A stretch of 64,000 nucleotides of DNA from Calcarisporiella thermophila CBS 279.70 (Eukaryota > Calcarisporiellomycota): positions 260,092 to 324,091 of the forward strand of contig NW_027192209.1 of assembly GCF_041956535.1 (NCBI RefSeq). Reading direction: 5' to 3'. Shown here piece by piece: positions 1-10,567 of the stretch (position 1 is its first letter; every line of letters begins with the position of its first letter). The notes beneath the pieces are model-generated. The model saw only the letters and a program-made list of their open reading frames with translations, was not told the DNA's origin and did no database searches. The position numbers and the translations under genes are program-made.

Positions 1-1325
1 CTTGCTAACCGTGAAGGCTATGATCCGGATCAGGACCACCAAGAAAAGCGCTGGTTGAGGCGAGAATACCGTGAACTCTACACCCAGACCGAAGGTACTG
101 AAAATTTTCCCCGAGATAAAATGTTATTACGCAGATGAGAGCTGATAATATATACTCTGTAGATAACAAACACACCATTGTTAATAATTCCGATGGATTG
201 ATTGATATCCTGGGGCGTGCCAATGAGCTCTATCGGAAGGGTATAAGAAGCTCTTTCATTCCGCTGCTTTTGGATGGGCTGATGCTAATATTGTACATGG
301 CTGATTGTGTATAGTTAAAAATACGCACGAAGCTGCGCTGGACTCTAAAGTGTTGATGCTCTCCAGCCAGCTTGGTCAGCAGCGTGCTCAAAATATCCTC
401 TTTGGTTACGGTCTCTTCCAGCCAGAAACATTCGTTGAGAAACTTATTACGACTATGGGTGGACGGCAGGTGCGTGCACAGAGTGCCCATACGCATCAGC
501 ATATCTGCGATTGGAGGACGATCGGATCCATAGCGACCAAATATGTTCAGCGAGCGCCGGCAATGGACTTCATGTACACATCCATCTTTATATATGTTTA
601 GACACAGTAGGTGTCAAGGCCATTAACGTATGTGTATATTGAACAGACTGGGTCCTCTCTCCGTCGAACACAAGGATCGAAAAACAAGCCGAACCGTGCG
701 ACAGGAAAAAAACAAGGCCGATCTTGTTAGACCCGAAGAGGTACTTTCTACCTTCTTTATGGTGGTGGTGGACTCTAACTAACTCATAGGTGTGCTCTTT
801 TAGCTGAAAGAGGGAGACATTGAGCGCGTGGAGAATGAAACCACTAGAAATGTAATGTACATTGCACAGCTGCTAGAGCAAGTTTGTCCAATCAATTTCT
901 TCGAATTCATCGTCAATCCCGAGTCCTTTTCTCAGACGATCGAGAATTTATTCTACCTCTCATTTCTAATCCGGGATGCAATGGCCAGTATCGAAGAGGA
1001 AAATGGCCAGCTTATTCTATGTGAGTAGTATGAGCCTTCACCCTTCCGAATTTTTTCTCATTTGCCCCTATGATCCACCCTAGGCCGCGTGGAAAAACCT
1101 ACTGCCGAAGACTACGCATTGGGGTTGGAGAAGAAGCAGTTGATCATGGACTTGGATATGCAGACATGGCGCGTAAGTTAGAAAGGGTTTCGGAGCCTCG
1201 GATGCAACGCTAAATCTTGCCCTAATCCCTTATAGGACATGATCGAGGCCTATAATATCACCAAGCCAGTCATTCCCACACGATCCTCCACTGCAGCTAA
1301 CCTAAGTAGCAAGTGGTATGGATAA
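1..1325 (+). CDS. NSE4: Nse4 (SMC5/6 complex kleisin), 5' truncated
   Basis: Kleisin subunit of the SMC5/6 complex, which acts in DNA repair and chromosome maintenance. The window opens inside an exon, so the N-terminus is missing. Exons read as 1-94, 163-240, 315-573, 647-740, 804-1020, 1084-1172 and 1236-1325, all with GT-AG introns. The first part carries the Nse3-binding region ([12 protein letters not shown], then [17 protein letters not shown], then [17 protein letters not shown]). The fifth exon carries the Nse4 C-terminal winged-helix signature [12 protein letters not shown], expected to bind the SMC head. The stop is TAA at 1323-1325. The first intron ends at the AG of position 162; using the earlier AG at 134 breaks the frame. 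Identification rests on these conserved blocks in the correct order and spacing. Confidence 0.9.
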
Positions 1326-1502
1326 TCCTAACGGTGGAAATCATATCCCCCAGCGAGTTGAAACTATTGCACTTTTGTTTGATACGACTTCTGTATATAT
1401 ACTATTTATTGCATTTTTTTTTTTTACAGCATGTGCGAATATAATGTTTATTTTTCATTTTAAGAACAGCAATCTATTAATCCAAAATAAAATAAATACA
1501 AG

Positions 1503-2322
1503 TTAACTTGACGACTTCTCCAGATCCCCATCCTGTTCGAGAACTCTGCGCCGTGTTTCCTCGATGGTGGCATCGCATGCGGCTATATCCTCGTTCACCT
1601 TGCGTAGTCGTGCCTCCAAATGAGCAATGTACTCCTCGTCAGAAATCTTTCGAAGAGGCGACCAGCTCTCTATCTTCAGCTTGCTTCCTTCTTGCTTGCT
1701 CTCGTGCGTCTCATTCCCGCCTGAATGTTCACGGTGGGCGTTTAATATCGCCTCTTGCCGCACATGCCTACCGGTGGTATAGAGAAACTGTACGGCTGTA
1801 CTTAATGCACCAAACAATATAAAGCCGCCAATTCCAGCTCGGGGTCCCTTCTGTAAAGTGCTAAATAGGGCTCCTGTGGTTGCCCCCGCCATCCCGCTAC
1901 TAAACAGGTCATCAGCATCGCGTGTCTGGGAATTTTTGAGGCCAAACTGCGGGTTTTTGATGCGTTGATAGGCCAAAAATGTCTCGCGAATACCTATACA
2001 CAATTCGGTAAGCCAAAAATTCCAGAGAATTTCCAAGAAATCAGGGAGAGTAGACCAAAGAATGTAACGCCAAAGATTCCACAATTTAACCCCGTCATGG
2101 TGGCATAAGTAAGCGGGGGCTTATTCTTAAGTATGGCAATGGTGCCTGCAGTGGTTGCTCCAACAAGAGCTTTGAGGGGATGGGAATTATGATTAATTAG
2201 AGGAGAGCAGGGCGTGCCGCCAACTAAAAGCCAAAACACCTACCTAGTACTCCTGTCCCCGTGATAATGTTGGTCGTAGCATCTTCGCTCCATTTTAAGT
2301 TTTTGGTTGTTGAATTCGACAT
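1503..2322 (-). CDS. Tim17/Tim22/Tim23-family membrane protein
   Basis: Three exons on the minus strand, starting ATG at 2322 and ending TAA at 1503. The product reads MSNSTTKNLKWSED, then Gly/Ala-rich hydrophobic segments (LVGATTAGTIAIL, NCGIFGVTFFGIRETFLAY, SSGMAGATTGALFSTL, GGFILFGALSTAVQFLY). These four small-residue-rich segments with Gly spacing are typical of the Tim17 fold found in mitochondrial inner-membrane proteins. The tail after about residue 150 is hydrophilic and predicted helical (SDEEYIAHLEARLRKVNEDI). It is not a canonical Tim17, Tim22 or Tim23, and may be one of the less-studied fungal members of the family; mitochondrial location is inferred. It converges on NSE4, with stop codons 177 bp apart. 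Confidence 0.6.
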
Positions 2323-2385
2323 GATTACAACATTCCGTGCTCTTTGCAAATGATTGTTTTCGGTGGAGGTATGTGGCACAGTAGA

Positions 2386-2400
2386 TTTCGCGTTTCGCGA
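2386..2400. promoter_or_regulatory. Tandem TTTCGCG motif
   Basis: Two abutting copies of TTTCGCG (the second extends to TTTCGCGA) lie 64 bp upstream of the Tim17-family start codon and about 260 bp upstream of the divergent orphan gene. TTTCGCG resembles E2F/MBF-type sites known from cell-cycle promoters. Function is inferred only from similarity. Confidence 0.3.
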
Positions 2401-2656
2401 TTTTATATTAAGTTACACGTTATAAAAATCTATTTTCAAAAATTTTACATTTTTCCCCTCCAACTTTAATTATTTCAACACCAAAAGGATCTTGATTCTG
2501 GCCATTGTTCCTTTTATTTTATTCTTACCGCGGAGGTTTCTCTCTTCTTTTCGCATTAGCTTTTTCCAGTCAAGCCACTCTTTCCACTCTTACTAGTCCT
2601 ACTTCCCCAAATGCTGATTCTTTATTAACTTTTCCACACAGTATTGATCTCCAACC

Positions 2657-3884
2657 ATGGTTCACATCATTTTTTTATTCATTATCTTCAACAAATTTAG
2701 GCGTGTAATTTCGCCGGTTGTCCGCTCTGTCTTAAGACAGTGTGTCCCTTCGAATTTCCTCGTCTTTTTAATGGCCTTTTCCTTGCTCATACGCTATCAG
2801 CACACTCATATTGCTCGAGGTATCACCAACACCAGCTCAGTTTTTATTCGTATTGCTTATGGCACTCTGGAGCTCGTTCGGCGAGAGATATCGGCGGCGC
2901 TACCCTTATCACGTGGCGATATGATATGGGAGGATGTCTTGTGGACGGGAATAGAAGGAGTTATGAGAGAACTGGGGAGGGTCTCGCAACTTCTAGGTGA
3001 TGAGATAGGAGGCGAATCAGAAACTGAAGAATTGGAAAATTCGCTAGGATTTATTTCTAGAGAGCGTGGGCGCACAACCGTGACTAGTCAAAGTGTATGT
3101 TGTGGTATACTTTATCTCCTTTCACATATGAACTTACTGGATTATTACATGTTAGAGCGAGCCCGAAGAAGAGGCAGTGTATGATTGTAGATGTCTCCGC
3201 CCATGTAGTTGCGTTGGCGCTAGTTTGAACCGAGTTAGTTCGAGCCGTGGTCTTCTCCGTATGCTTGATGGTCGGATGGCGCTGGTCTCCCCACCCTCAG
3301 CCGGAAGGCGGCGTTATAACCGACCAAGATCTCGAGTTTCTTTCTCTCCCCTGCCTTCGCTGGATAATAGAAACATCCCGCGCAATATCGCGATGAGGCA
3401 AACTAAGGTTGCCAAGACTATTGAAGCTGACCACTGCAATAAGGCGTCTCGGAACGAGCCTGCTCAACAGGCTGTGAATACTATTACGTCTCTACCGCTT
3501 CGAATTCACCAGCGATCCATTCCATGGGCTCCAGATGTGCTGGACACAAAGGGAGCTTCCCCTTTCACGAAGGGAGAGAGTGCGGACAAACATGAAGCGA
3601 AATATGTTAGCGATTCTCCAACACTTGGCGAGCATAAAGATAACGAGTGTCTGACTGCGGCCAAGATGGATGGGTGGGTCCAAACGAATAAGCTGATCAG
3701 CCGTGCTTCAAAAAGACACCGAGTGAGCAATCCAATGAATTGGATGAAGCGGTTACAATTCACGGTCCTCTGGATGTCTTTTGTTGGCACACTGGTCTGC
3801 TTTTCCCCTATCATTGCTATATTTAGCCCCTTATTGGTTGTACAAATACCCGTACTCCTAATTGTATATCGGATGGCAAACTAA
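2657..3884 (+). CDS. Hypothetical membrane protein (orphan)
   Basis: No family recognised. The ATG at 2657 sits in a good context (CCAACCATGG). Two exons are joined by a GT-AG intron at about 3095-3151, reading TSQS then SEPEEEAVYDCRC. The protein has an N-terminal hydrophobic stretch (MVHIIFLFIIF), a second one near residues 30-50, a long polar, Ser/Arg-rich middle, and two hydrophobic segments close to the C-terminus (LQFTVLWMSFVGTLVCF and IIAIFSPLLVVQIPVLLIVY), ending YRMAN. It is likely an integral membrane protein of about 390 residues. No catalytic motif is visible. The intron removes in-frame stop codons, which supports the model. Confidence 0.5.
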
Positions 3885-4326
3885 GTTCTACTATTTCATT
3901 CATCCACTCCCTGTGTTATCCAGTTTATATTCCCCACATTTTACAATATCACCCTGTATTTTTTCTGTTTGTACTTTGAATTTTATAACTCCCACGCACA
4001 CACACACTCACACATACGCATATTTAAACACTTTCTGCCTTCAACTCGGTTTGTTCACGTTTGTTTTCTCAGATAGTTATTTTTTTTTTCGCCTGATTAA
4101 ACTAAATACACTACGTCTCTCTGATTGATGCTGGTGGCTTGCCTTTAATTGCCATAGAATTTCACGAGTAATAGCTAACGCTTTCAAAGCAAAGGCTCTT
4201 TAGCCTGGAAGGGCATCTTTGAAAACTAATAAAACAGTTTTGACAAGTTTATTCTTAACAAGTATTAAGGGAAAGAATGCTGATAAAACCACAAACAGTG
4301 TTCATTAACAAACCAAAAATGCTAAC
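3885..4326. other. Intergenic, convergent 3' ends
   Basis: Region between the convergent orphan gene and the JmjC gene. It holds a short imperfect CA repeat near 3990-4020, T-rich runs and AATAAA-like polyadenylation contexts near 4230. I see no gene in it. Confidence 0.6.
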
Positions 4327-6808
4327 TTACTTTTTACGCTTTCCCATTTTGCTCATCAGCTGGCTCAGTCGCTGGTGCACAGAAACTTTGGGCGGTTGCT
4401 TTTTGGAAGCGCTCCGATCCTTCGCTCTCCCGCTATTTTTCTTGTCCTCCACTTCCTCCTCTTCTTCATCAGACCCAAATAGATCCTCCCATTCAGCCTT
4501 CTTTGCACCCTTGGGTTTTGGCACCTTTGCCCGGGTGGAGGTAGTCTTCGAGCTTTTCCGACCTTCCTCGGCAAAATCACTGTCATCTGACAAGGAGGAG
4601 TTTGGCGTGCTCTTCCGTCTCCGCTTTCGTGCAAGTTTATCCCATCGACCACCCTCGCCCTCGGGCTGATAGTCCTCGTCGTCGGAGTCCAATGCTGCAG
4701 CCTCTAGCCCCAACACATCCTCATCGTCAAGCGCATCCTCGTTCGTTTTCAATTTTACCACCAGTTTGGATTTTGTTTTCTTCAACTGTTTAGGGGGCGG
4801 CCGCTCTAGGTCATCGGCCTCATTCATCTCTTCGCCTCCATCCTTCGTTTCTCCCCTCCCATCCCTCTCCTCCTCTTTGAAAAGCTTAAGCTTCAGTTTA
4901 GATTTCAAGGCATTACCGGAGGGAAGTGGATCTGGTAACGAGCTTGCGTCGATATCGGGAAAGTTAGGCAACATGCTCTTGAGTTGTAAAATTAGGTCGC
5001 TTGTCAGTTGTGCGGGGTCCTCCAAGTCCGGCGGTATGTTAGCTCGCGCCTTTTTCCGCCCCTCCACGCCCCCTGACACCAACGTCGATACTCTCTCGGC
5101 CATGAACCGCGCCAAAGCCACGAGGCCTTCAATCTCCCATATGCACAGTGCATCGGGCATCTCGGCCAAATCGCTTGCATATTTTTGGCCCGCATACCAG
5201 CATATTCTCTCGTAAAATGGATACCGGAATTTGGTGGGAACATGCGTGCGCTCTTCAATTCCATATACCGCAAGTTGAGATCCGATGTTGAGGCCGTGTA
5301 AAAAGTTTCCGCCAATGACGACAGAATCTTGGGGTGTGCGAACTGCGTGGATCCAACCCGTTGGAATAATCCTAAGGAATGCCATAAAGAAACTCGGAGT
5401 CATTCCTTGGCCAATTTTGTTAGGGAATAGAGTATTTTACATGGTGTTGCCAGCCTTTAAGTTTACTGCATAGCACTCTTCCACTTCGTCGGCCAGGAAT
5501 GTGCTCGACTGATCTGGTGATGAGCTCCACTTCTCATACTTCTTCAGGTTCTTCGGCGTGGGGGGTATAAAGTAGAAGATCTTCTCTCCAGATAGAATGT
5601 GATAAAATACGGATGTGCCTCCAAAATCAATGTGGCTAGAGACAAAAGACATTTTCGTTAAGACAATAGAAGTTGTGGCCAATAAAGGGGGAGATAGTAC
5701 AAATCTGTAAAGGAGTCTTTTACGCTCATCAGACAATAGAGTTGCACCTTAGGATACTCCTTAGGCTTAAGGTGCTTGGGCCACACAGTATCAACCCAGT
5801 CTAGCTCTCTAGGATAGATTGAGAAGAAAAGAGCTGTGTCAATCGCAAGTTTCCGTGTATGCGGAGGGGATTCCTCCCCAATCAAGCTGGGTGAATATCT
5901 TCTGCAAACCCCTACCTCACTACCCTTGGTCTTAGTATCTGCTCTGCGAGTTTAGTGTCGCTCACTTCCAGGCTGATCACATTCAGAATACGATCGCGTA
6001 TAGGACTATGAAAATAGGCCGCCCACCGGTAGAGCGTCCATCCAGTCACGCCTGATTGAGTTGCAACGTCTGATCGAGGAGAGGAAAGAGATTAAAATTG
6101 CTGCTATAGTCGTTAAATTAAGGACATTCTATTCTACCCATTATCTCTACAGGAACATCGCCTGGTTTGAAAGCCATCAAGTATAAAATGAGGTGAAAAT
6201 AGCGAGGTTAGTATTCGCTAATAATGTTAAAAGAAAAAATGGCGTAGATACGACGTAATACCGATTATTTTCGCAATTTCGCGTACGGTCAAGGTACTGG
6301 CAGGCATCTTCATATCTAATCCTTCACTATTCTCAAATATAATGGGCTCGCGCATTCCCGATGCACGCGCCCACTCAATTGTAAAATCTTGGCCTTGCAT
6401 CCGTAAGAACGGGTCTTTAGAAAACCGACGGGATTCCACAAGACGACTCCAGTTAAGGCCCGTTTCACCGGTCGAATTCAGATTCGCATAATTGAGACGC
6501 TTATGCTCGCGAGACGATCGTCGCCGTTGTTTATCTATGAGCGCAGGATATGGACATTTAAAAAAACAAAAGCGAATGTGCAGGTAGCGAGAAACAATTT
6601 TACATGTGCTTGGACCATGTTTGGAAACGCAATCGGGGCAATGAAATTTTTCAATAAGCTCACATTCTGCTGTGGTTAACGCGAGGCAAGCGGCATGATA
6701 CCAAGCATCGCAGGCATCGCATTGCACCCAATGATCTACTGCACCGCTCCAGAACATTGGCTCTTCTGGACACAATGGACAGCGATCATTACTCTGAGAA
6801 GCACTCAT
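4327..6808 (-). CDS. JHD1: PHD-JmjC histone lysine demethylase (Jhd1/KDM2-KDM7 type)
   Basis: Nuclear Fe(II)/2-oxoglutarate dioxygenase that removes histone lysine methylation; the Jhd1/KDM2 branch typically targets H3K36. The order is an N-terminal PHD finger (CPLCPEEP...[15 protein letters not shown]...HCPDC, within residues 10-65), then a JmjC domain. The iron ligands are visible as H-x-D in [13 protein letters not shown] and the distal His in IPTGWIHAV. Flanking signatures include [20 protein letters not shown] and [10 protein letters not shown]. The C-terminus is a long acidic/basic low-complexity tail ending MSKMGKRKK. About seven exons join with GT-AG introns; one intron (near 6180-6250) uses a perfect TACTAAC branch site and a CCAG acceptor. 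The intron at about 5372-5440 interrupts NTM|IIPTG. Substrate specificity is inferred from family, not shown by the sequence. Confidence 0.85.
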
Positions 6809-7709
6809 GAGTCATACATAAACGTAGGAGAGTATTTCAATAGGATATAAAGGGGAGAAGTGATAAAATGAAGGAATAATTATAGCGAATATTCCAAATT
6901 TTTGGACGGCCACTTTGGAAAAATTTCATAAAACCCGCCACAAGTCACAAGTCAATTAGACTGTGCCACTAAAATAGTATAATATCTACTTTAAGATGAT
7001 ATCCCTTAATGATGGTATAGAGTTTGTATGAACAGATAGGTGGCTGTATGCACACCAAAATAATATCATAAAAAAATAGTGGAGTGAGTAGTTACCAAAG
7101 GCATGGGCAAAGGTTCAGATTTGTTTTTATTTTATATATTTAAACTACTTTACTTTCAGATTACATCTCATGGCGAACATCAGATATTCCACTCTCACCT
7201 AGCTGCCAAGTAACAAAATATCTTACATGACTAGCAAAAAAGAGCCCAATTTGCTATAAATTCAAATGGTATAGCTATGGATATATGAAGTGACAATAGC
7301 TCGCTCAGAGGAAAAAAGAAGAATGTAATGTAAAATTGAAAATATCCACAATACAACGCATTTAATGCCTTTTCCAATTGATCTGTTAATATAGATCAAT
7401 CGTAGTTATTCCATGCAGGTTATCCAACTATTGCAACCATGGAGGCCAAAGAGAAAATCTAACGTCCGAAGCAATACGCACGAAGGACATCATTGAAATG
7501 AAGTCACAGCCATTGAGGTGTCAATTTTCGCCAATTTTATGCTTCCCGAGTTTTCTATATGCTTCTTCGGGCCCTGATGGAAGGTTAGAGAAACATTTCT
7601 ATAGATAAAAACTGGCAGTCATATTTTTTAGTTTCTTCAGCTTTCTCTTTATTATATATAAATAATCCACCACTGCCCATCCTAACCTCTGCCTATCCCG
7701 AAATACATA
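6809..7709. other. Divergent intergenic region, JHD1/SSE1
   Basis: About 900 bp, AT-rich, between two divergent genes, so it must hold both promoters. A TATA-like run (TTATATATAAATAA) lies at about 7650-7665, some 50 bp upstream of the SSE1 ATG. No ORF, tRNA or repeat is evident, and I could not find a convincing canonical heat-shock element. Confidence 0.5.
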
Positions 7710-10229
7710 ATGTCGGTAGTTGGAATTGATTTCGGCTCTTTACAATCTGTCATCGCAGTGGCCCGTAACCGCGGCATCGATGTCATTACGAATGAAGTAT
7801 CGAACCGAGCAACTCCGTAGGTTTTTTTTTGAGTTCTGGATAAGTACTGGGTTTATCTAATTTGCTATCTTTCCTAGGTCATTGGTGTCATTTGGTTCGA
7901 AGCAACGTTATCTGGGTGAAGCAGCAAAATCGCAAGAGATCTCCAACTTCAAAAATACCGTCGGCTCCCTCAAACGATTGGCAGGGCGGTCGTTCCAAGA
8001 CCCTGAAATTCAACAAATAGAGAAGCAGTATATTAATGCCGAGTTAGTGGATGTCAATGGACAAGTTGGAGTCAAGGCATGTCATTAGTTTTCGCTCCCG
8101 TAATGTGGAGGTAATGTGCTAACTATATTCTTCTTTCACAGGTCAATTACTTAGAACAGGAGACCATCTTTAGCAGCACACAATTAATTGCCATGTATCT
8201 CGGCAAACTACGTGACATTGCCGCTAAGGAACTTAAAATCCCGGTTTCGGATGTGGTTATCTCTGTTCCGGCATGGTTCACTGATGCACAGCGCCGCGCG
8301 ATTCTCGATGCTTCCGAAATTGCCAATCTCAATGTGCTGCGCCTTATCAATGACACGACGGCTGCTGCATTGGGCTATGGAATCACCAAGACAGATCTAC
8401 CTGAAGACAAACCACGCAATGTAGTGTTTGTCGACGTGGGGTACTCTGACTATACCGTTACGGTGGTTTCATATCTAAAGGGGCAGTTGACGGTTCTAGC
8501 CACCGCATGCGATCGCCATCTCGGTGGCCGCAATTTCGACCAGGTGCTGGTTGACCACTTTGCGGAGGAGTTCAAGCAACGTTACCACATTGATATCAAG
8601 TCGAACAATAAGGCCCTCTTCCGCCTGCGTGCCGGATGCGAGAAACTCAAGAAGGTGTTGTCTGCAAATCCTCAGGCCCCATTCAACGTGGAGTCGATCA
8701 TGAATGACGTGGATGTATCAGCAATGCTGACCCGTGTAGAGTTCGAGACCCTCTCGGCTCATCTCTTGGACCGGGTTGAGGCCCCTCTCCGGGAGGCTCT
8801 GCAGGCTGCTGGTTTAGACGTTGCCGATATCCATTCGATAGAGCTTGTGGGTGGGTCGACACGTATCCCTTCGGTAAAGGAAAGAGTGTCGAAGTTCTTT
8901 GGAAAGGAAGTGTCCACCACGCTCAACCAGGATGAGGCCATTGCACGTGGCTGCGCGCTCCAGTGTGCTTCTCTATCCCCCGTGTTCAAAGTGCGTGAGT
9001 TCCAGGTTCATGACATATCTCTGTACCCCATCAAGTTTACATGGGCGCCCACTCCCGAAGAAGAGGACACGGAGCTGGTCGTCTTCCAGCGAACCAACCC
9101 GATCCCCTCCTCCAAGATCCTCACCTTCTACCGCAACCAGCCCTTCGAAATCGAGGCCCAGTATGCCGAGCCCGAGACTCTGCCCACGGGCGTAAACCCG
9201 TGGATCGGAAGATTTATGGTGAAGAAGGTGGAGCCCATCAAGGACGGAGAGCTGGCCCAGGTGAAGGTGAAGGCAAGGCTGAACCTTCACGGGGTCGTCT
9301 CCATTGAGGGCGCGTATGTTGCTGAGGAGGTGGTCAAGGAGGTCGAGCCCGAGGCTATGGAGACCGACAAAGCGAACGGCGCGGAGCCTCCCAAGGAGGG
9401 TGCTGAGGCGGAGAAGCCGGCCGCCAAGAAGGTGAAGAAGATTGTGAAGAAACACGAGCTGCCCGTTGTGAAGGGTACCACCTCGCTCGACTCGTCCTTG
9501 GTTGCCGAGCTAAGGGAGAAGGAGGCCCAAATGTGCTCGTCCGATAAGCTCGTGGAGGATACCGAGGAGCGCCGCAACGCGCTGGAGGAATACGTGTACG
9601 AGATGCGCGGCAAGCTCGAGATGCAGTACTCGGACTACGTCGATGATGCGACCAAGGATAAGTTCCTGCAGCTGCTGAACGAGATGGAGGAGTGGCTGTA
9701 CACGGAGGAGGGCGAAGAATCGACCAAATCCGTGTATGTTGGGAAGCTGGAGGAGCTGCTCAAGTACGGACAACCGATCACCGAGCGCTATCGTGAGGCG
9801 GAAGCTCGGCCGCATGCGGAGCGTCATCTGCGCGAGACCATTGAGCAATTTGTGAAGAATGCCCTGAGCACGGAGGAGCGCTTTGCCCACATTTCTCCTG
9901 AGGAGAAGCAGCAAGTAGTCGATCGATGCGAACGCGCACGCCGGTGGTTGGATGAGATGCTACAGAAGCAGGCCGCTGTTCCGCTCTGCGAAACGCCGGT
10001 TGTGTTTGCCCGGGACATCATCAAGGAGAGAGAGGAGCTGGTGCACTTTGCAACTCCCATTCTCACAAAACCAAAGCCGAAGCCCGCACCGGAGCCCACG
10101 AAGGCCGACTCGCCAAAACCCGATGCCGCCACTCCTGAACAAGACGCACAAAAGCCGCCCAACGGCACCAGCGAATCGCCCAAGCCAGAAGATACCAAGG
10201 GAGATAAACCGGAAATGGACGTGGATTGA
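7710..10229 (+). CDS. SSE1: Hsp110-family chaperone / Hsp70 nucleotide-exchange factor
   Basis: Cytosolic Hsp110: an Hsp70-like ATPase that acts as nucleotide-exchange factor for Hsp70 and as a holdase. The start [20 protein letters not shown], followed by [15 protein letters not shown], matches the Sse1 subgroup. Exons are 7710-7816, 7878-8076 and 8142-10229. The nucleotide-binding domain shows the expected phosphate and adenosine motifs ([39 protein letters not shown]). It is followed by a beta domain, the acidic/lysine-rich Hsp110 insertion ([16 protein letters not shown]), a helical lid and a Pro/Lys-rich tail ending MDVD. Intron 2 needs a GC donor (see separate entry). Base composition becomes clearly richer in G+C from about 9040. 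Confidence 0.93.
8077..8141 (+). other. GC-AG intron in SSE1
   Basis: The reading VGVK|VNYLEQE requires an intron from GCATGT at 8077 to CACAG at 8141 (65 nt, phase 0). The branch-like GCTAAC lies near 8118. The only nearby GT (inside GCATGT) gives a frame that does not join to VNYLEQE. Confidence 0.8.
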
Positions 10230-10567
10230 AATGCTTAAAAGGCGCTTTTATATTTTTGGGCTAATTAGAAGTGAATTGCACATTTTCAATTTGACGTTCC
10301 ATGAATATTTGTGTTCTTTTTCTATTTTTATTTTATCAAGTTTTTTTTTGCTCTTTTATAGAATTGTAAATTCATTAAATTTTTTATCATGGGTCCACTT
10401 AGTCTTGTTTTCCTATGGGAAGTAGTTGGGTTAATCAACTAACGACACTAGAATGACTTTATAAAACAATGGAATTTCACAACCAAAAAAAAAAATCAAA
10501 TAATAAAGCCAATATGAAAGGAAGCTATTGTCTTGTTTAAGCGAAAATGTCTATCTAGCACAGAGCA

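Noticed and set aside
6180-6250. JmjC intron apparently lacking an AG acceptor before AFKPGD
   Set aside because: A perfect TACTAAC branch site and the acceptor AAACCAG|GCGATG give [15 protein letters not shown], a normal family sequence.
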